Below, piece by piece: positions 9,429-17,926 of a stretch of DNA of 64,000 nucleotides. Every line of letters starts with the position of its first letter. Position 1 is the stretch's first letter. The stretch is taken from the NCBI RefSeq assembly GCF_029846115.1, contig NZ_JARVZZ010000001.1, positions 1,488,001 to 1,552,000 of the forward strand, read 5' to 3'. Origin of the DNA: Serratia marcescens (GTDB lineage: Bacteria; Pseudomonadota; Gammaproteobacteria; Enterobacterales; Enterobacteriaceae). The notes beneath the pieces are model-generated. The model made no database searches and had not been told where the DNA came from. It was given only the letters and a program-made list of their open reading frames with translations. The position numbers were made by a program, and so were the translations under genes.

Positions 9429-10451
9429 ATGGCAACGATACTCGAGGTGGCGAAAAAGGCCGGCGTTTCAAAGGCGACGGTGTCGCGCGTGTTGTCCGGC
9501 AGCGGCTATGTCAGCGAGGAGAAACGCGCGTTGGTGGATAAAGCCATCGCGGAAACCGGCTATCGGCCCAACCTGCTGGCGCGCAGCCTGGCGACCAACA
9601 CCACTCAAACCCTCGGCCTGGTGGTCACCAACACCCTCTACAGCGGCAACTATTTCAGCGAACTGATGGCGCAGTCGGCGCGCATCATGGAGGCGAACGG
9701 CCGCCAGCTGATCCTGGCGGACGGCAAGCACACCGCCGAAGAGGAGCGGGCCGCCATTCAGTTTTTGCTGGATCTGCGCTGCGACGGGGTGATCATCTAT
9801 CCGCGTTTTCTGTCGATTGCGGAAATGGACGAGATCGTCTCCCAACACCGCCAGCCGATTCTGGTGATCAACCGGCGGCTGCGGCTGAACGACAGCTACT
9901 GCATCTTCAGCGATCAGCACGCCGCCGGCGCGGCGGCGGTGGCGCACCTGATCGTGCGCGGGCATCGCGACATCGCCTTTATCACCGGTTCGCTCGATTC
10001 CCCCACCGGGCTGGAGCGGCTTTCCGGCTACAAATCCGCGCTGGCGCAGCAGGGCATCGCGGTTAACGAGGCGTTGATCGTCGAGGGGAAATGGCATGCG
10101 CAAAGCGGCGTGGCGGCGGTCGATGCGCTGCTGGCCGGCGGGCAACCGTTCAGCGCTATCGTCGCCGGCAACGACGAGATGGCCATCGGTGCGATGAAGC
10201 GGCTGGCGGAGCGCGGCGTAGCGGTGCCGGAGGCGGTATCGGTCATCGGCTTCGACGACATCCCGCTGGCGCCCTATACCGTGCCGTCGCTGTCGAGCAT
10301 GAAGATGCCGGTCACCGAGATGATCCAGGAGACCATCAACCGCCTGCTGTCGATGCTGGACGGCGGCGAGCTGAGCAAACGCCCCAGCTTCCCGGCCAGC
10401 CTGATCGAGCGCGACTCGGTGGCGGCGGGGCCGTATTTTCAAAAGAGGTAA
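9429..10451 (+). CDS. ascG: LacI-family repressor of the asc operon (AscG)
   Basis: A cytoplasmic DNA-binding repressor of ascFB. The start at 9429 gives MATILEVAKKAGVSKATVSR, very close to E. coli AscG; a 7-codon upstream extension was dropped. The HTH (residues ~4-23) and hinge (YRPNLLARSLA) are intact, followed by a periplasmic-binding-protein-like sensor domain (LGLVVTNTLY, VIGFDDIPLAPYTVPSLSS). Long stretches such as SAEEERQAIQ-like and FDDI-TVP blocks match the E. coli protein. It faces away from ascF with the operator at 9240-9251 between them. Confidence 0.93.
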   Translation: MATILEVAKKAGVSKATVSRVLSGSGYVSEEKRALVDKAIAETGYRPNLLARSLATNTTQTLGLVVTNTLYSGNYFSELMAQSARIMEANGRQLILADGKHTAEEERAAIQFLLDLRCDGVIIYPRFLSIAEMDEIVSQHRQPILVINRRLRLNDSYCIFSDQHAAGAAAVAHLIVRGHRDIAFITGSLDSPTGLERLSGYKSALAQQGIAVNEALIVEGKWHAQSGVAAVDALLAGGQPFSAIVAGNDEMAIGAMKRLAERGVAVPEAVSVIGFDDIPLAPYTVPSLSSMKMPVTEMIQETINRLLSMLDGGELSKRPSFPASLIERDSVAAGPYFQKR

Positions 10452-10466
10452 AACGGTCGGATTGGC

Positions 10467-10612
10467 TTATTCTTCGCCACGGTAAGTCATGTAAATTTTC
10501 TGTACTTCAGGATCGTCCATGCTGCCGTAGGAGATATTTTCTTTATCCAAGCCATCCAGGCCTTATTTTGCAGATAGCCGTTGGCATCAAAATCGCCGAA
10601 AGGATCAAACAT
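10467..10612 (-). pseudogene. Frameshifted remnant of a Fic-family gene
   Basis: From the ATG at 10612 the frame reads MFDPFGDFDANGYLQNK, the typical start of small bacterial Fic proteins. It then closes, while a second frame shifted by one base continues GLDGLDKENISYGSMDDPEV to a stop at 10467. The HPFxxGNG catalytic motif is absent, so the toxin is dead and most of it deleted. The ATG overlaps the stop of the gene at 10612-10875 as TGATG, which marks the two as a former two-gene toxin-antitoxin-like operon. Confidence 0.6.
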
Positions 10613-10875
10613 CATGCTTTGAATTTCTTGCGAACGGCTCTCTGTTCGCGGAAATAACGCCCCTGAAGACTGAGAATTTCAGACTTGGTCAGGACACCTT
10701 TTCGTTTAAGGTTAACCAGTAATTGTTCCACCTCATCCAATTCGACAGCATCGTCAGCCAGACCGGTAATGGCCACCGCCATACGGCTCATGCCGTCGCG
10801 GTAATGTGTAATTTCATGGTCTTTAGCCAGTTTATGGACATAGCTGGCAACGTTAACGATAGCTCTTTGGGTCAT
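10612..10875 (-). CDS. Small helical protein upstream of the Fic remnant, probable antitoxin-like partner
   Basis: The start at 10875 has GGAGG seven bases upstream and gives 87 residues; a longer frame from 10899 lacks a site. The product (MTQRAIVNVASYVHKLAKDH onward) is helical and charged, with a basic tail (REQRAVRKKFKA). I do not recognise a named family and do not see the S/TxxxE inhibitory motif of class I Fic antitoxins. Its stop overlaps the ATG of the Fic remnant, so it is probably the surviving partner of that pair. Confidence 0.6.
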   Translation of the reverse strand: MTQRAIVNVASYVHKLAKDHEITHYRDGMSRMAVAITGLADDAVELDEVEQLLVNLKRKGVLTKSEILSLQGRYFREQRAVRKKFKA

Positions 10876-10984
10876 GGGGCATCCTCCATTATTGGTCATA
10901 TTTTAGCATGCCAACACGGCGATGTCGCTAAAGCGCAGCGCGTTGCGATGCGTCAGCGTGCCCCGTGGGCGCGGTTTTTCGCCC

Positions 10985-11947
10985 TTACCCCAGCCCCCCA
11001 ATCCTTCCCCGAATCTCCTCCTCCGGCAGATCCACGCCGATAAACACCAGCGTACTCTTGCGCTGTTCCTCAGGCAGCCATTCCCGATCCCAGTCGGCGT
11101 TATACAGCCGCTGTACGCCCTGGAACAGCAGGCGGCGCGGCTCGTCTTCGATAGACAGAATGCCTTTGTAGCGCAGCAGGTTGTCGGCGTATTCCAGCAG
11201 CAGGCCTTCCATCACGTCGGAGATTTGCATCAGCGGCAGCGGGCGCTCCAGCGTCACTACGATCGAGCGGATGTCGCTCTGCGGCTGCGGGATGCGGCGG
11301 AACAGCGGGGCGGGCGGCGTCAGGTTGAGCTTGTCGTTCAGCGTAAAACCTTCGATGTCGAACAGCACGCTCAGATCGATATCGCCGTGCGTTACCTGGT
11401 AGACCGGCGCGCGAGCGTTCATCCGCTGCAGCCGCTGGATCAGCGCCTCGCAGTCCGGCGCCACGTCGGTTTTGGTCAACAGGAGGCGGTCGGCGTAGCC
11501 CACCTGCGCCTGGGCGATGCTGAACTGGCTCAGCTGCTGCTCGGCGTGCGCCGCGTCCACCAGGGTGATGATGCCGTCCAGCAGGAAGCGCTCGCACAGG
11601 ATCTCGTGCGAGAAAAAGGTCTGGGTAATCGGGCCGGGATCGGCCATGCCGGTGCATTCGATGATCAGCCGATCGAACGCCAGCAGGCCGCTGTCGACGC
11701 CGTCCAGCAGATCCAGCAGCGCGTCCGCCAGTTCGTTGGACTTGCTGCAGCAGATGCAGCCGTTGCTCAACGTGGTGATGCGGCTGGCGCGATCGCCGAT
11801 CAGCGCGTCGTCGATCGGCACTTCGCCGAACTCGTTCTCGATGACCGCGATTTTATAGCCGTGTTCGGCGTTCAGGATGTGGCGCAGCAGGGTGGTTTTG
11901 CCGGCGCCCAAAAAGCCGGTCAGGATGGTGACTGCAATGGGTTTCAT
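10985..11947 (-). CDS. yjiA: COG0523 GTPase / metal-handling protein YjiA
   Basis: A cytosolic P-loop GTPase of the CobW/YjiA group, which binds metals and is thought to act as a metallochaperone. Walker A is GFLGAGKTT at residues 11-19, the metal-binding CxCC is GCICC at 63-67, and ENEFGE, ECTGMADPGP and TKTD are present. Similarity to E. coli YjiA is obvious throughout, including the end (TLVFIGVDLPEEEIRGR). It lies 21 bp after yjiX and has AAGGA before the ATG, continuing the btsT-yjiX-yjiA order of E. coli. Confidence 0.94.
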   Translation of the reverse strand: MKPIAVTILTGFLGAGKTTLLRHILNAEHGYKIAVIENEFGEVPIDDALIGDRASRITTLSNGCICCSKSNELADALLDLLDGVDSGLLAFDRLIIECTGMADPGPITQTFFSHEILCERFLLDGIITLVDAAHAEQQLSQFSIAQAQVGYADRLLLTKTDVAPDCEALIQRLQRMNARAPVYQVTHGDIDLSVLFDIEGFTLNDKLNLTPPAPLFRRIPQPQSDIRSIVVTLERPLPLMQISDVMEGLLLEYADNLLRYKGILSIEDEPRRLLFQGVQRLYNADWDREWLPEEQRKSTLVFIGVDLPEEEIRGRIGGLG

Positions 11948-11968
11948 ACAGGTCCTTGTGACTGCGGG

Positions 11969-12172
11969 TTAACAGCAGCGCATGCCGCCTTTGCCGTCGC
12001 CGCCGTAGCGCGCTTGCTGGCGCTCGCGGAAAAATTCTTTATAGGTCATCACCGGCTTGTCCGGGTGGTTGTCTTTCATGTGCTGGACGTAGGTATCGTA
12101 GTCAGGCACGCCCACCAACATGCGCGCCGCCTGCCCGAGGTACTTCCCCGCCTGGCCGAGATTTCCGAACAT
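11969..12172 (-). CDS. yjiX: YjiX/YbdD-family small protein
   Basis: A 67-residue protein containing [20 protein letters not shown] and ending in [13 protein letters not shown], the signature tail of the YbdD/YjiX family. Members sit directly behind CstA/BtsT-type carriers and are needed for pyruvate uptake in studied cases; the mechanism is not clear. GGGAG precedes the start. A copy of the palindromic repeat separates it from btsT. Confidence 0.93.
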   Translation of the reverse strand: MFGNLGQAGKYLGQAARMLVGVPDYDTYVQHMKDNHPDKPVMTYKEFFRERQQARYGGDGKGGMRCC

Positions 12173-12189
12173 AGTTTCTTACTCCCAAA

Positions 12190-12321
12190 TACCCTGCTTA
12201 CCCTTCGTCTTTCGAACCGCAGCGGTGTTGGCTGCATTCCCGAACCCCAGTCACTTACTTGAGTAAGCTCCTGGGGATTCGCTCACTTGCCGCCTTGCTG
12301 CGGCCCGAAATCCTTTGGGTA
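12190..12321. repeat. Palindromic intergenic repeat, copy 2
   Basis: Begins TACCCTGCTTACCC and ends TTTGGGTA. It shares GTGTTGGCTGCATTC, the CTTACTTGAGTAAG palindrome and CTTGCCGCCTTGCTGC with the copies at 7569 and 55465; the outer arms differ most. It occupies most of the btsT-yjiX gap, inside an operon like copy 1. Confidence 0.8.
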
Positions 12322-12386
12322 CCGGTTAGCTTTCATGTCGGTACTGCATAACTGATTTCATTATGCAGGGTATCCGTTAAATCACA

Positions 12387-14567
12387 TCAATGCTGGGTCG
12401 AAACTTTGACCTCCCCCTCAGTTACGCCGTCGGCGGGTGCGGCCTGCGGCACCGGCACGTAAGGCGTTTCCTGGTCGGTGCGTTTCGGGTTCTTGTGCGC
12501 CGCCATCGCGGTTTTCACCCCGTAGAAGATGATGCTGTACACCACCAGCAGGAACAGAATGCTCAGCCCGGCGTTGGTGTAGTTGTTCACCACGATGTGG
12601 TTCATGTTGGCGATCTGCTGGGCGCTCAGCTCGGCGCCGCCTTCGGCGATCTTGCGCTTATACTCGCCGGCCAGGAAGAAGAAGCCTTCCAGCTGCGGGT
12701 TGTCGCTGAACAGCTTCAGCCCCAGCGCGTAGGTGGTGCAGATCAGCAGCCACACCGCCGGCAGCACGGTCACCCAGATGTATTGGGTGCGCTTCATCTT
12801 AATCAGCACCACGGTGCCCAGCACCAGCGCCACGGCGGCCAGCATCTGGTTGGAGATGCCGAACAGCGGCCACAGGCTCTTCACGCCGCCGAGCGGATCC
12901 ACCACGCCCTGATACAGCAGGTAGCCCCACAGCCCGACGCAGCCGGCGGTGCCGACGATGCCGGCCACCAGCGAGTCGGTTTTCTTCAGGAACGGCACGA
13001 AGTTGCCCAGCAGATCCTGCAGCATAAAGCGGCCGGAGCGGGTGCCGGCGTCCAGTGCGGTCAGGATGAACAGCGCTTCGAACAGAATGCCGAAGTGGTA
13101 CCAGAAGCCCATGTTGGCGCCCGGGATGATCTGATGGAACACGTGGGCGATGCCCACCGCCAGCGTTGGCGCGCCGCCGGCGCGGTTCAGCACCGAAGGT
13201 TCGCCGATGTCGGTGGCGGTCTGCAGGATCTGTTCCGGGCTGATGACGAAGCCCCAGGAGCTGACCGCCGCCGCCGCGTGCACGGTCACGTCCTTCAGCG
13301 AAGCCATGATCATCGGCGCGTCTTCGGTGCCTAAGCGGTGCAGATCCGGCATGGTGATGCCCAGCGCCGCCGGCGGGGTGTTCATGGCGAAGTACAGGCC
13401 CGGCTCGATGATAGAAGCCGCCACCAGCGCCATGATGGCGACGAAGGACTCCATCAGCATTGCGCCGTAACCGATAAAGCGCGCGTCGGTCTCATTGGCC
13501 AGCAGCTTCGGCGTGGTGCCGGAGGCGATCAGCGCATGGAAGCCGGAGACCGCGCCGCAGGCGATGGTGATGAACAGGAACGGGAACAGGGTACCTTTCC
13601 ACACCGGGCCGGTGCCGTCGACGAACTGGGTGACCGCCGGCATTTTCAGCTCAGGGTTGAGGATCACGATGCCGATCGCCAGCCCGACGATCACGCCGAT
13701 TTTCAGGAAAGTGGCCAGGTAGTCGCGCGGCGCCAGGATCAGCCACACCGGCAGCAGGGCGGAGATGAACGCGTAGCCGATCAGCGTGAAGGTGATGGTG
13801 GTGTCTTTAAAGGTCAGCGCCGGGCCCCAGTACGGGTCGTGCGCCACCACGCCGCCGAACCAGATAGCGGCCACCAGCAGCACGATGCCGATGATTGACA
13901 CTTCACCCACGCGGCCGGGGCGCAGATAGCGCATGTAGATGCCCATAAACAGCGCGATCGGCACGGTGGAGCAGACGGTGAACACGCCCCACGGGCTTTC
14001 CGCCAGCGCTTTCACCACGATCAGCGCCAGCACCGCCAGGATGATGATCATGATCAGGAAGCAGCCGAACAGCGCGATGGTGCCCGGTACCGGCCCCATC
14101 TCTTTTTTGATGATCTCACCGAGCGAGGCGCCGTTGCGGCGCGAGGAGATGAACAGCACCATAAAGTCCTGCACCGCCCCCGCCAGCACCACGCCGCCCA
14201 GCAGCCACAGCGTGCCGGGCAGGTAGCCGACCTGCGCGGCCAGCACCGGCCCCACCAGCGGTCCGGCGCCGGCGATGGCGGCGAAGTGGTGGCCGAACAG
14301 CACGTTCTTGTTGGTCGGTACGTAGTTCAGGCCGTCGTTGTTGACCACCGCCGGGGTGGCGCGGCCGGCGTCCAGCTTCATCACCTTGGTGGCGATGTAC
14401 AGGCTGTAGTAGCGGTAGGCCACCAGATACACCGCCACCGAAGCGACGACGATCCACAGCGCGCTGATGTGTTCGCCGCGGCGCAGCGCTACCACGCCGA
14501 GGCAGGCTGCGCCGAGTATCCCCAGCAGCATCCACGGAATGTGCTTTAAAATCCCCTCTCGTTTCAT
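12387..14567 (-). CDS. btsT: Pyruvate/H+ symporter of the CstA family (BtsT)
   Basis: A 726-residue polytopic inner-membrane carrier. The N-terminus (WMLLGILGAACLG), the conserved block NNDGLNYVPTNKNVLFGHHF, GAGPLVGPVLAAQ and later CGAVSGFHALIASGTTPK are hallmarks of CstA/BtsT proteins. Length matches YjiY/BtsT rather than the slightly shorter CstA, and the following yjiX-yjiA order supports this. It imports pyruvate when nutrients are limiting; in E. coli it is controlled by the BtsSR two-component system. I could not confirm a BtsR site upstream. Confidence 0.9.
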   Translation of the reverse strand: MKREGILKHIPWMLLGILGAACLGVVALRRGEHISALWIVVASVAVYLVAYRYYSLYIATKVMKLDAGRATPAVVNNDGLNYVPTNKNVLFGHHFAAIAGAGPLVGPVLAAQVGYLPGTLWLLGGVVLAGAVQDFMVLFISSRRNGASLGEIIKKEMGPVPGTIALFGCFLIMIIILAVLALIVVKALAESPWGVFTVCSTVPIALFMGIYMRYLRPGRVGEVSIIGIVLLVAAIWFGGVVAHDPYWGPALTFKDTTITFTLIGYAFISALLPVWLILAPRDYLATFLKIGVIVGLAIGIVILNPELKMPAVTQFVDGTGPVWKGTLFPFLFITIACGAVSGFHALIASGTTPKLLANETDARFIGYGAMLMESFVAIMALVAASIIEPGLYFAMNTPPAALGITMPDLHRLGTEDAPMIMASLKDVTVHAAAAVSSWGFVISPEQILQTATDIGEPSVLNRAGGAPTLAVGIAHVFHQIIPGANMGFWYHFGILFEALFILTALDAGTRSGRFMLQDLLGNFVPFLKKTDSLVAGIVGTAGCVGLWGYLLYQGVVDPLGGVKSLWPLFGISNQMLAAVALVLGTVVLIKMKRTQYIWVTVLPAVWLLICTTYALGLKLFSDNPQLEGFFFLAGEYKRKIAEGGAELSAQQIANMNHIVVNNYTNAGLSILFLLVVYSIIFYGVKTAMAAHKNPKRTDQETPYVPVPQAAPADGVTEGEVKVSTQH

Positions 14568-14827
14568 GAGGTATCCTTAATTCCAGTCTGCAAATATGAA
14601 TGAACTCATCCGCTTGTAAGAGATGTCAGAGTGGCGCGGTGAGCCGTAGCGTCTTTCCCGAGGTAAGGCGGGTTTAGGAACAGCTCATCATCGCCGGGGG
14701 TAAGGGGGGAAGACAGGCGTATTTCGCTCAGCGGTCAGATCCGCCGGGTGAACGGTTGGATTGGCGGAGTAAGCGGTTGGCGGCCAGGAGAAGAGAGTCG
14801 GCCGCCGGCGGGCGGCGGCCTGTCTCC

Positions 14828-15712
14828 TCAAACCGTCTGCATGGCCTGCAGCAGGTGGATAAACGCGGCGCTGAGCGGCGGCGTGGCCGGCTCATGGCGG
14901 GTAAAGACGTAAAAGCGCGCGCTGATGTCGATCTCCTGCGTCGGGATTTTCTGCAGGTGCAGCTGCGGGGCGTAGTGTGCGACCACCCGATCGCTCAGCA
15001 GCGCGATATAGCCCTGCTGCCTGACCAGGCACCAGGTCGCCAGAAAGGAGTCGGTCTCGACGATCTGGCCATGCGGCGTGTAGCGTTCGGCGATCTCGCG
15101 GATGGCGGCATGCCCCACCGAGCAGGAGCGCGGCACCACCCATTTGGCTTCGGCCGGCGGCTGCCCGGCTGCGGTACGGTCGCCTCCCTGATAGAGCGAG
15201 AATCGCTCGCTTTTCAGCGCCTGCATGGTCAGATCGGCGCCGCCCGCCGCGCCGTTCAGGCTGCTGACCGCCAAATCCAGCTCGCAGTTTCGCAGCCGGG
15301 CCAGCAGGCCTTCCGGGCCGTCTTCCACCACCGTCACCCGGGTATGCGGGTAGCGGCGGTTGAAGCCTTCGAGCACCTGAGGCAGGTAGCACAGCAGCGG
15401 ATCGACGCTCATCCCCACCCGCAGGCGCTTCTCGCCGTCAGCGCTCAGGCCGCGCAGTTCGTCAAACGCGTTGAGCAACTGATTGGTGGCGGCGTCTATC
15501 CGCCGGTAAAACAGCTCACCGACCGCCGTCAGGCGCACGCCGCGGTTGCTGCGCTCCAGCAGCCGCGCGCCGATGGTCATTTCCAGCTCTTTAAGCACCC
15601 GGCTGAGCGTCGGCTGCGAGATGGCCAGCTTTTTCGCGGCCTCGTGCAAGCTTCCACAGTGGACAATGTCTTTGAACATCGTCAGATGAGCCAGCTTCGG
15701 CATGGTTTTCAT
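14828..15712 (-). CDS. LysR-family transcriptional regulator
   Basis: A 294-residue regulator with an N-terminal winged HTH (MFKDIVHCGSLHEAAKKLAI, SQPTLSRVLKELE) and a C-terminal effector-binding domain (LRVGMSVDPLLCYLPQVLEGF). The start is supported by GGGAG seven bases upstream. It follows the MgtC-like gene by 27 bp on the same strand and may be cotranscribed with it. The effector and targets are unknown; candidates are the MgtC-like gene and the ABC importer further upstream. Confidence 0.85.
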   Translation of the reverse strand: MKTMPKLAHLTMFKDIVHCGSLHEAAKKLAISQPTLSRVLKELEMTIGARLLERSNRGVRLTAVGELFYRRIDAATNQLLNAFDELRGLSADGEKRLRVGMSVDPLLCYLPQVLEGFNRRYPHTRVTVVEDGPEGLLARLRNCELDLAVSSLNGAAGGADLTMQALKSERFSLYQGGDRTAAGQPPAEAKWVVPRSCSVGHAAIREIAERYTPHGQIVETDSFLATWCLVRQQGYIALLSDRVVAHYAPQLHLQKIPTQEIDISARFYVFTRHEPATPPLSAAFIHLLQAMQTV

Positions 15713-15739
15713 GGTTGATCTCCCTGGAAGTGAACGGCA

Positions 15740-16432
15740 TCAGCCGGAGCCGGCGATGCGGCTGTAATAGGCCTGTTTCATCATGCTGTCGTTCAGCAAT
15801 TTATTGATGGTCTGGTCGAGCACCGGCGTGGTGACGGAGGCCGGCATCAAGGTGGCGGTGATCTCCACGTCGTCGTCGCCAAAGGGTTCGATATCCAGAT
15901 GCGAGATAAAGCAGTTTTCCCCTTGCAGCACCTGTTTGAATTTGGCCAGCGCCTCACGCTGCTCATGCTCGAAGGCAATGACGCAAATCTGGTAGGTGGA
16001 TTCGCCGTTAACGTCATTGAAGGGTTGTTTGTTGACCATATTGACCAGGGGGCGCAACAGGGTGTTGGCGGCGAGCACGAACAGCGTGGCGGCCAGCGCA
16101 TCGCCGTACAGGCCGCAGCCGGCACAGGCGCCGACCGCCGCGGAGCCCCAGAGCGTGGCGGCGGTGTTCAGGCCGCGGATGTTCATCCCTTCCTTCATGA
16201 TGGCCCCGGCGCCGAGAAAGCCGACGCCGGAGACCACGTAGGAAATGACGCGCACCGCGCCGCCGCTGCCGTCGATGGTCATGGCCAGATGGACGAAGAT
16301 CGCCGCGCTGGTGGCCACCAGCGTGTTGGTGCGCAGCCCGGCGGTGCGCTGGCGGAACTGTCTTTCGTAGCCGATGGCGGCGCCCAGAACGGACGCGGTC
16401 AGCAGCGTCAGCAGTGTATGAATGAAATGCAT
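15740..16432 (-). CDS. MgtC/SapB-family inner-membrane protein
   Basis: The start at 16432 gives MHFIHTLLTLLTAS; the longer frame adds 13 polar residues with no site. The hydrophobic half (1-135) has four to five membrane segments with ERQFRQRTAGLRTNTLV and GVGFLGAGAIMK, the MgtC signature. The soluble C-terminal half (~140-230) is ACT-like. Family members modulate membrane ATPase or Mg2+ adaptation. No long MgtL-type leader or M-box structure was recognised upstream. Confidence 0.85.
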   Translation of the reverse strand: MHFIHTLLTLLTASVLGAAIGYERQFRQRTAGLRTNTLVATSAAIFVHLAMTIDGSGGAVRVISYVVSGVGFLGAGAIMKEGMNIRGLNTAATLWGSAAVGACAGCGLYGDALAATLFVLAANTLLRPLVNMVNKQPFNDVNGESTYQICVIAFEHEQREALAKFKQVLQGENCFISHLDIEPFGDDDVEITATLMPASVTTPVLDQTINKLLNDSMMKQAYYSRIAGSG

Positions 16433-16510
16433 GATAATAACTCGATGTATTATCCGCTTATCATGAGCCACCCGTGGCGGGGTAACTCTTGATAAACAGG
16501 TAGTTAAGTT

Positions 16511-16529
16511 GGCGGGATTCCGTCCCGCC
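16511..16529 (-). terminator. Hairpin after the ABC ATPase gene
   Basis: GGCGGGA-TTCCG-TCCCGCC is a perfect 7-bp stem about 30 bp past the stop at 16562. It lacks a good T run on the minus strand, so it may be only a partial terminator before the MgtC-like gene. Confidence 0.4.
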
Positions 16530-16536
16530 AGTCCAG

Positions 16537-16570
16537 GGCGGCGCTCAGTGCGCGGCGGCGCTCAGTGCGC
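16537..16570. repeat. Tandem duplication of 17 bp across a stop codon
   Basis: GGCGGCGCTCAGTGCGC occurs twice head to tail. The copy at 16554-16570 contains the stop codon of the ATPase gene, and the other copy lies just after it. It looks like a replication-slippage event. Confidence 0.85.
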
Positions 16571-17341
16571 GGCGGCGATCTGCCGGCTGAGCGTCTCGCT
16601 GATTTTGTCCGTCAGCGGCTGCATCCCCTCGCGGGTGCGCGCCTCGCGGCGCTGCGTGATGTGATAGCAGCCGTCGAGGGTGCCGGCGCCCAGCAGGAGG
16701 ATGCGGTCAGACATCATCACCGCTTCCTCTACGCTGTGGGTGACCAGTACGATGGAGCGGGTTTTGATCTGGCGCGTGCTCCAGATACGCAGCAGATCGC
16801 TGCGCAGGTGTTCGCCGGTATAGACGTCCAGCGCGGAAAAGGGCTCGTCCAGCAACAGCAGCATCGGTTCTACCGCCAGCGCGCGCGCGAAGCCGACCCG
16901 CTGGCGCATGCCGCCGGAAAGCTCGCGCGGGTAGGCGTCGCGGTAGGGCGCGAGCCCGACCAGATCGAGCATTTTCAGCGTTTGGGCTTCGACCACCTGC
17001 GGCGGCAGATCCTGCGCCTGCAGCCCGAAGGCGATATTTTGGTAGACATTCAGCCACGGGAAAATGGCGAAGGTCTGGAACACCATGTTGATCTGCGGAT
17101 TCGGCCCCGAGACTTTTTTATCCCCCAGCATCACGGTGCCCAGATCCGGCGCGATCAGGCCGGAAAGAATGCGCAGCAGGGTGGATTTGCCCGAGCCGGA
17201 CTGCCCCAAGATGCTGACGACCTCGTTGTCGTAAAGGCGCAAATTGATTTCATTCAGTACCAGACGTTTTTCTTTACCGGTAGGCTGAACGCTTTTGCTG
17301 ACGTTATTGACCGTCAGCAGCGTGGTTTTTTTTACCATCAT
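16562..17341 (-). CDS. ABC transporter ATPase (nitrate/taurine importer type), second ATPase
   Basis: The start is at 17341 (GGAGA upstream), giving 259 residues. Walker A is LGQSGSGKST, the Q-loop VFQTFAIFPWLN, the signature LSGGMRQRVGFARAL and Walker B LLLLDEPFSALD; THSVEE carries the switch His. The protein is very similar to the ATPase at 19042-19833 but sits in its own unit behind a 500-bp leader region. With the fused double permease at 19849-21570 the two ATPases could form a heterodimer. The substrate is unknown. A 17-bp tandem repeat spans its stop. Confidence 0.88.
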   Translation of the reverse strand: MMVKKTTLLTVNNVSKSVQPTGKEKRLVLNEINLRLYDNEVVSILGQSGSGKSTLLRILSGLIAPDLGTVMLGDKKVSGPNPQINMVFQTFAIFPWLNVYQNIAFGLQAQDLPPQVVEAQTLKMLDLVGLAPYRDAYPRELSGGMRQRVGFARALAVEPMLLLLDEPFSALDVYTGEHLRSDLLRIWSTRQIKTRSIVLVTHSVEEAVMMSDRILLLGAGTLDGCYHITQRREARTREGMQPLTDKISETLSRQIAAAH

Positions 17342-17428
17342 GATCCGTCTCCACCCAATTAAAAATATGAGCATGGAAAAAGGGCCGATATTTATCGCCG
17401 GGCAGGCGTAAAATAAATGCGGGTGCAA

Positions 17429-17889
17429 ATAAGCCTGACCGTTATCGGACTGTTAATACGCTTATGCTGGAGGGGTTAGCCCATCGGGCGTGCCGGTGCG
17501 GCATGCGCGCAGGCCAGAGGCTGAAGGGTAAAGCGAAGGGATGCTATAACTGACTCATATCCTGACACTTTCAGGATGCAATGGGATGACTATTGCTCCT
17601 GTGACCTCAGCGATTCCAACAATAAAATAAACAACCAACTGTCGCCGTCCATATCATTCTCCCGTTATTTTTCGTGTGGCCATAATACGCGTGCCATAGC
17701 CTGTTATTCAATGTGGTTACGCCGAATTATGGCGGCAAAATGTAATTTAATATGAATGCGGGAAAGATTTTCTTTATTCATTAAACGGGGCGTAAACGGA
17801 AGGCGCAAGAATGAATATAGGCATCATTTTACGGAAATATAAACCTGAATTAAACGAGAGAATAAGAGGCGAGCGGAAAGTCACATAAT
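17429..17889 (-). promoter_or_regulatory. Leader/promoter region of the second ATPase gene
   Basis: About 460 bp without a long gene between the porin terminator and the ATPase. The half nearest the porin is AT-rich and probably holds the promoter. It contains a short ORF (17590-17652) with a strong ribosome site, followed by a 7-bp hairpin (ATCCTGA-CACTT-TCAGGAT, 17559-17577). Confidence 0.5.
17590..17652 (-). CDS. Putative 20-residue leader peptide ahead of the ATPase gene
   Basis: MDGDSWLFILLLESLRSQEQ is encoded behind GGGAG at good spacing. It is acidic at the start, then strongly hydrophobic. Immediately after its stop comes TTGCATCCTGAAAG and a hairpin. A similar arrangement (17-residue peptide, then TTGCATTCTGAAAG and a hairpin) precedes the permease gene at 21774-21827. 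The shared layout suggests a regulatory upstream ORF, but coding has not been shown. Confidence 0.5.
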   Translation of the reverse strand: MDGDSWLFILLLESLRSQEQ

Positions 17890-17892
17890 AAA

Positions 17893-17918
17893 CCGGCCGG
17901 AGAGCGCCCTCCGGCCGG
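17893..17918 (-). terminator. Intrinsic terminator of the porin gene
   Basis: CCGGCCGGA and TCCGGCCGG form a perfect 9-bp stem with an 8-base loop, followed on the minus strand by TTTATTAT. It starts 8 bp past the porin stop. Confidence 0.85.
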
Positions 17919-17926
17919 GATGGGGA

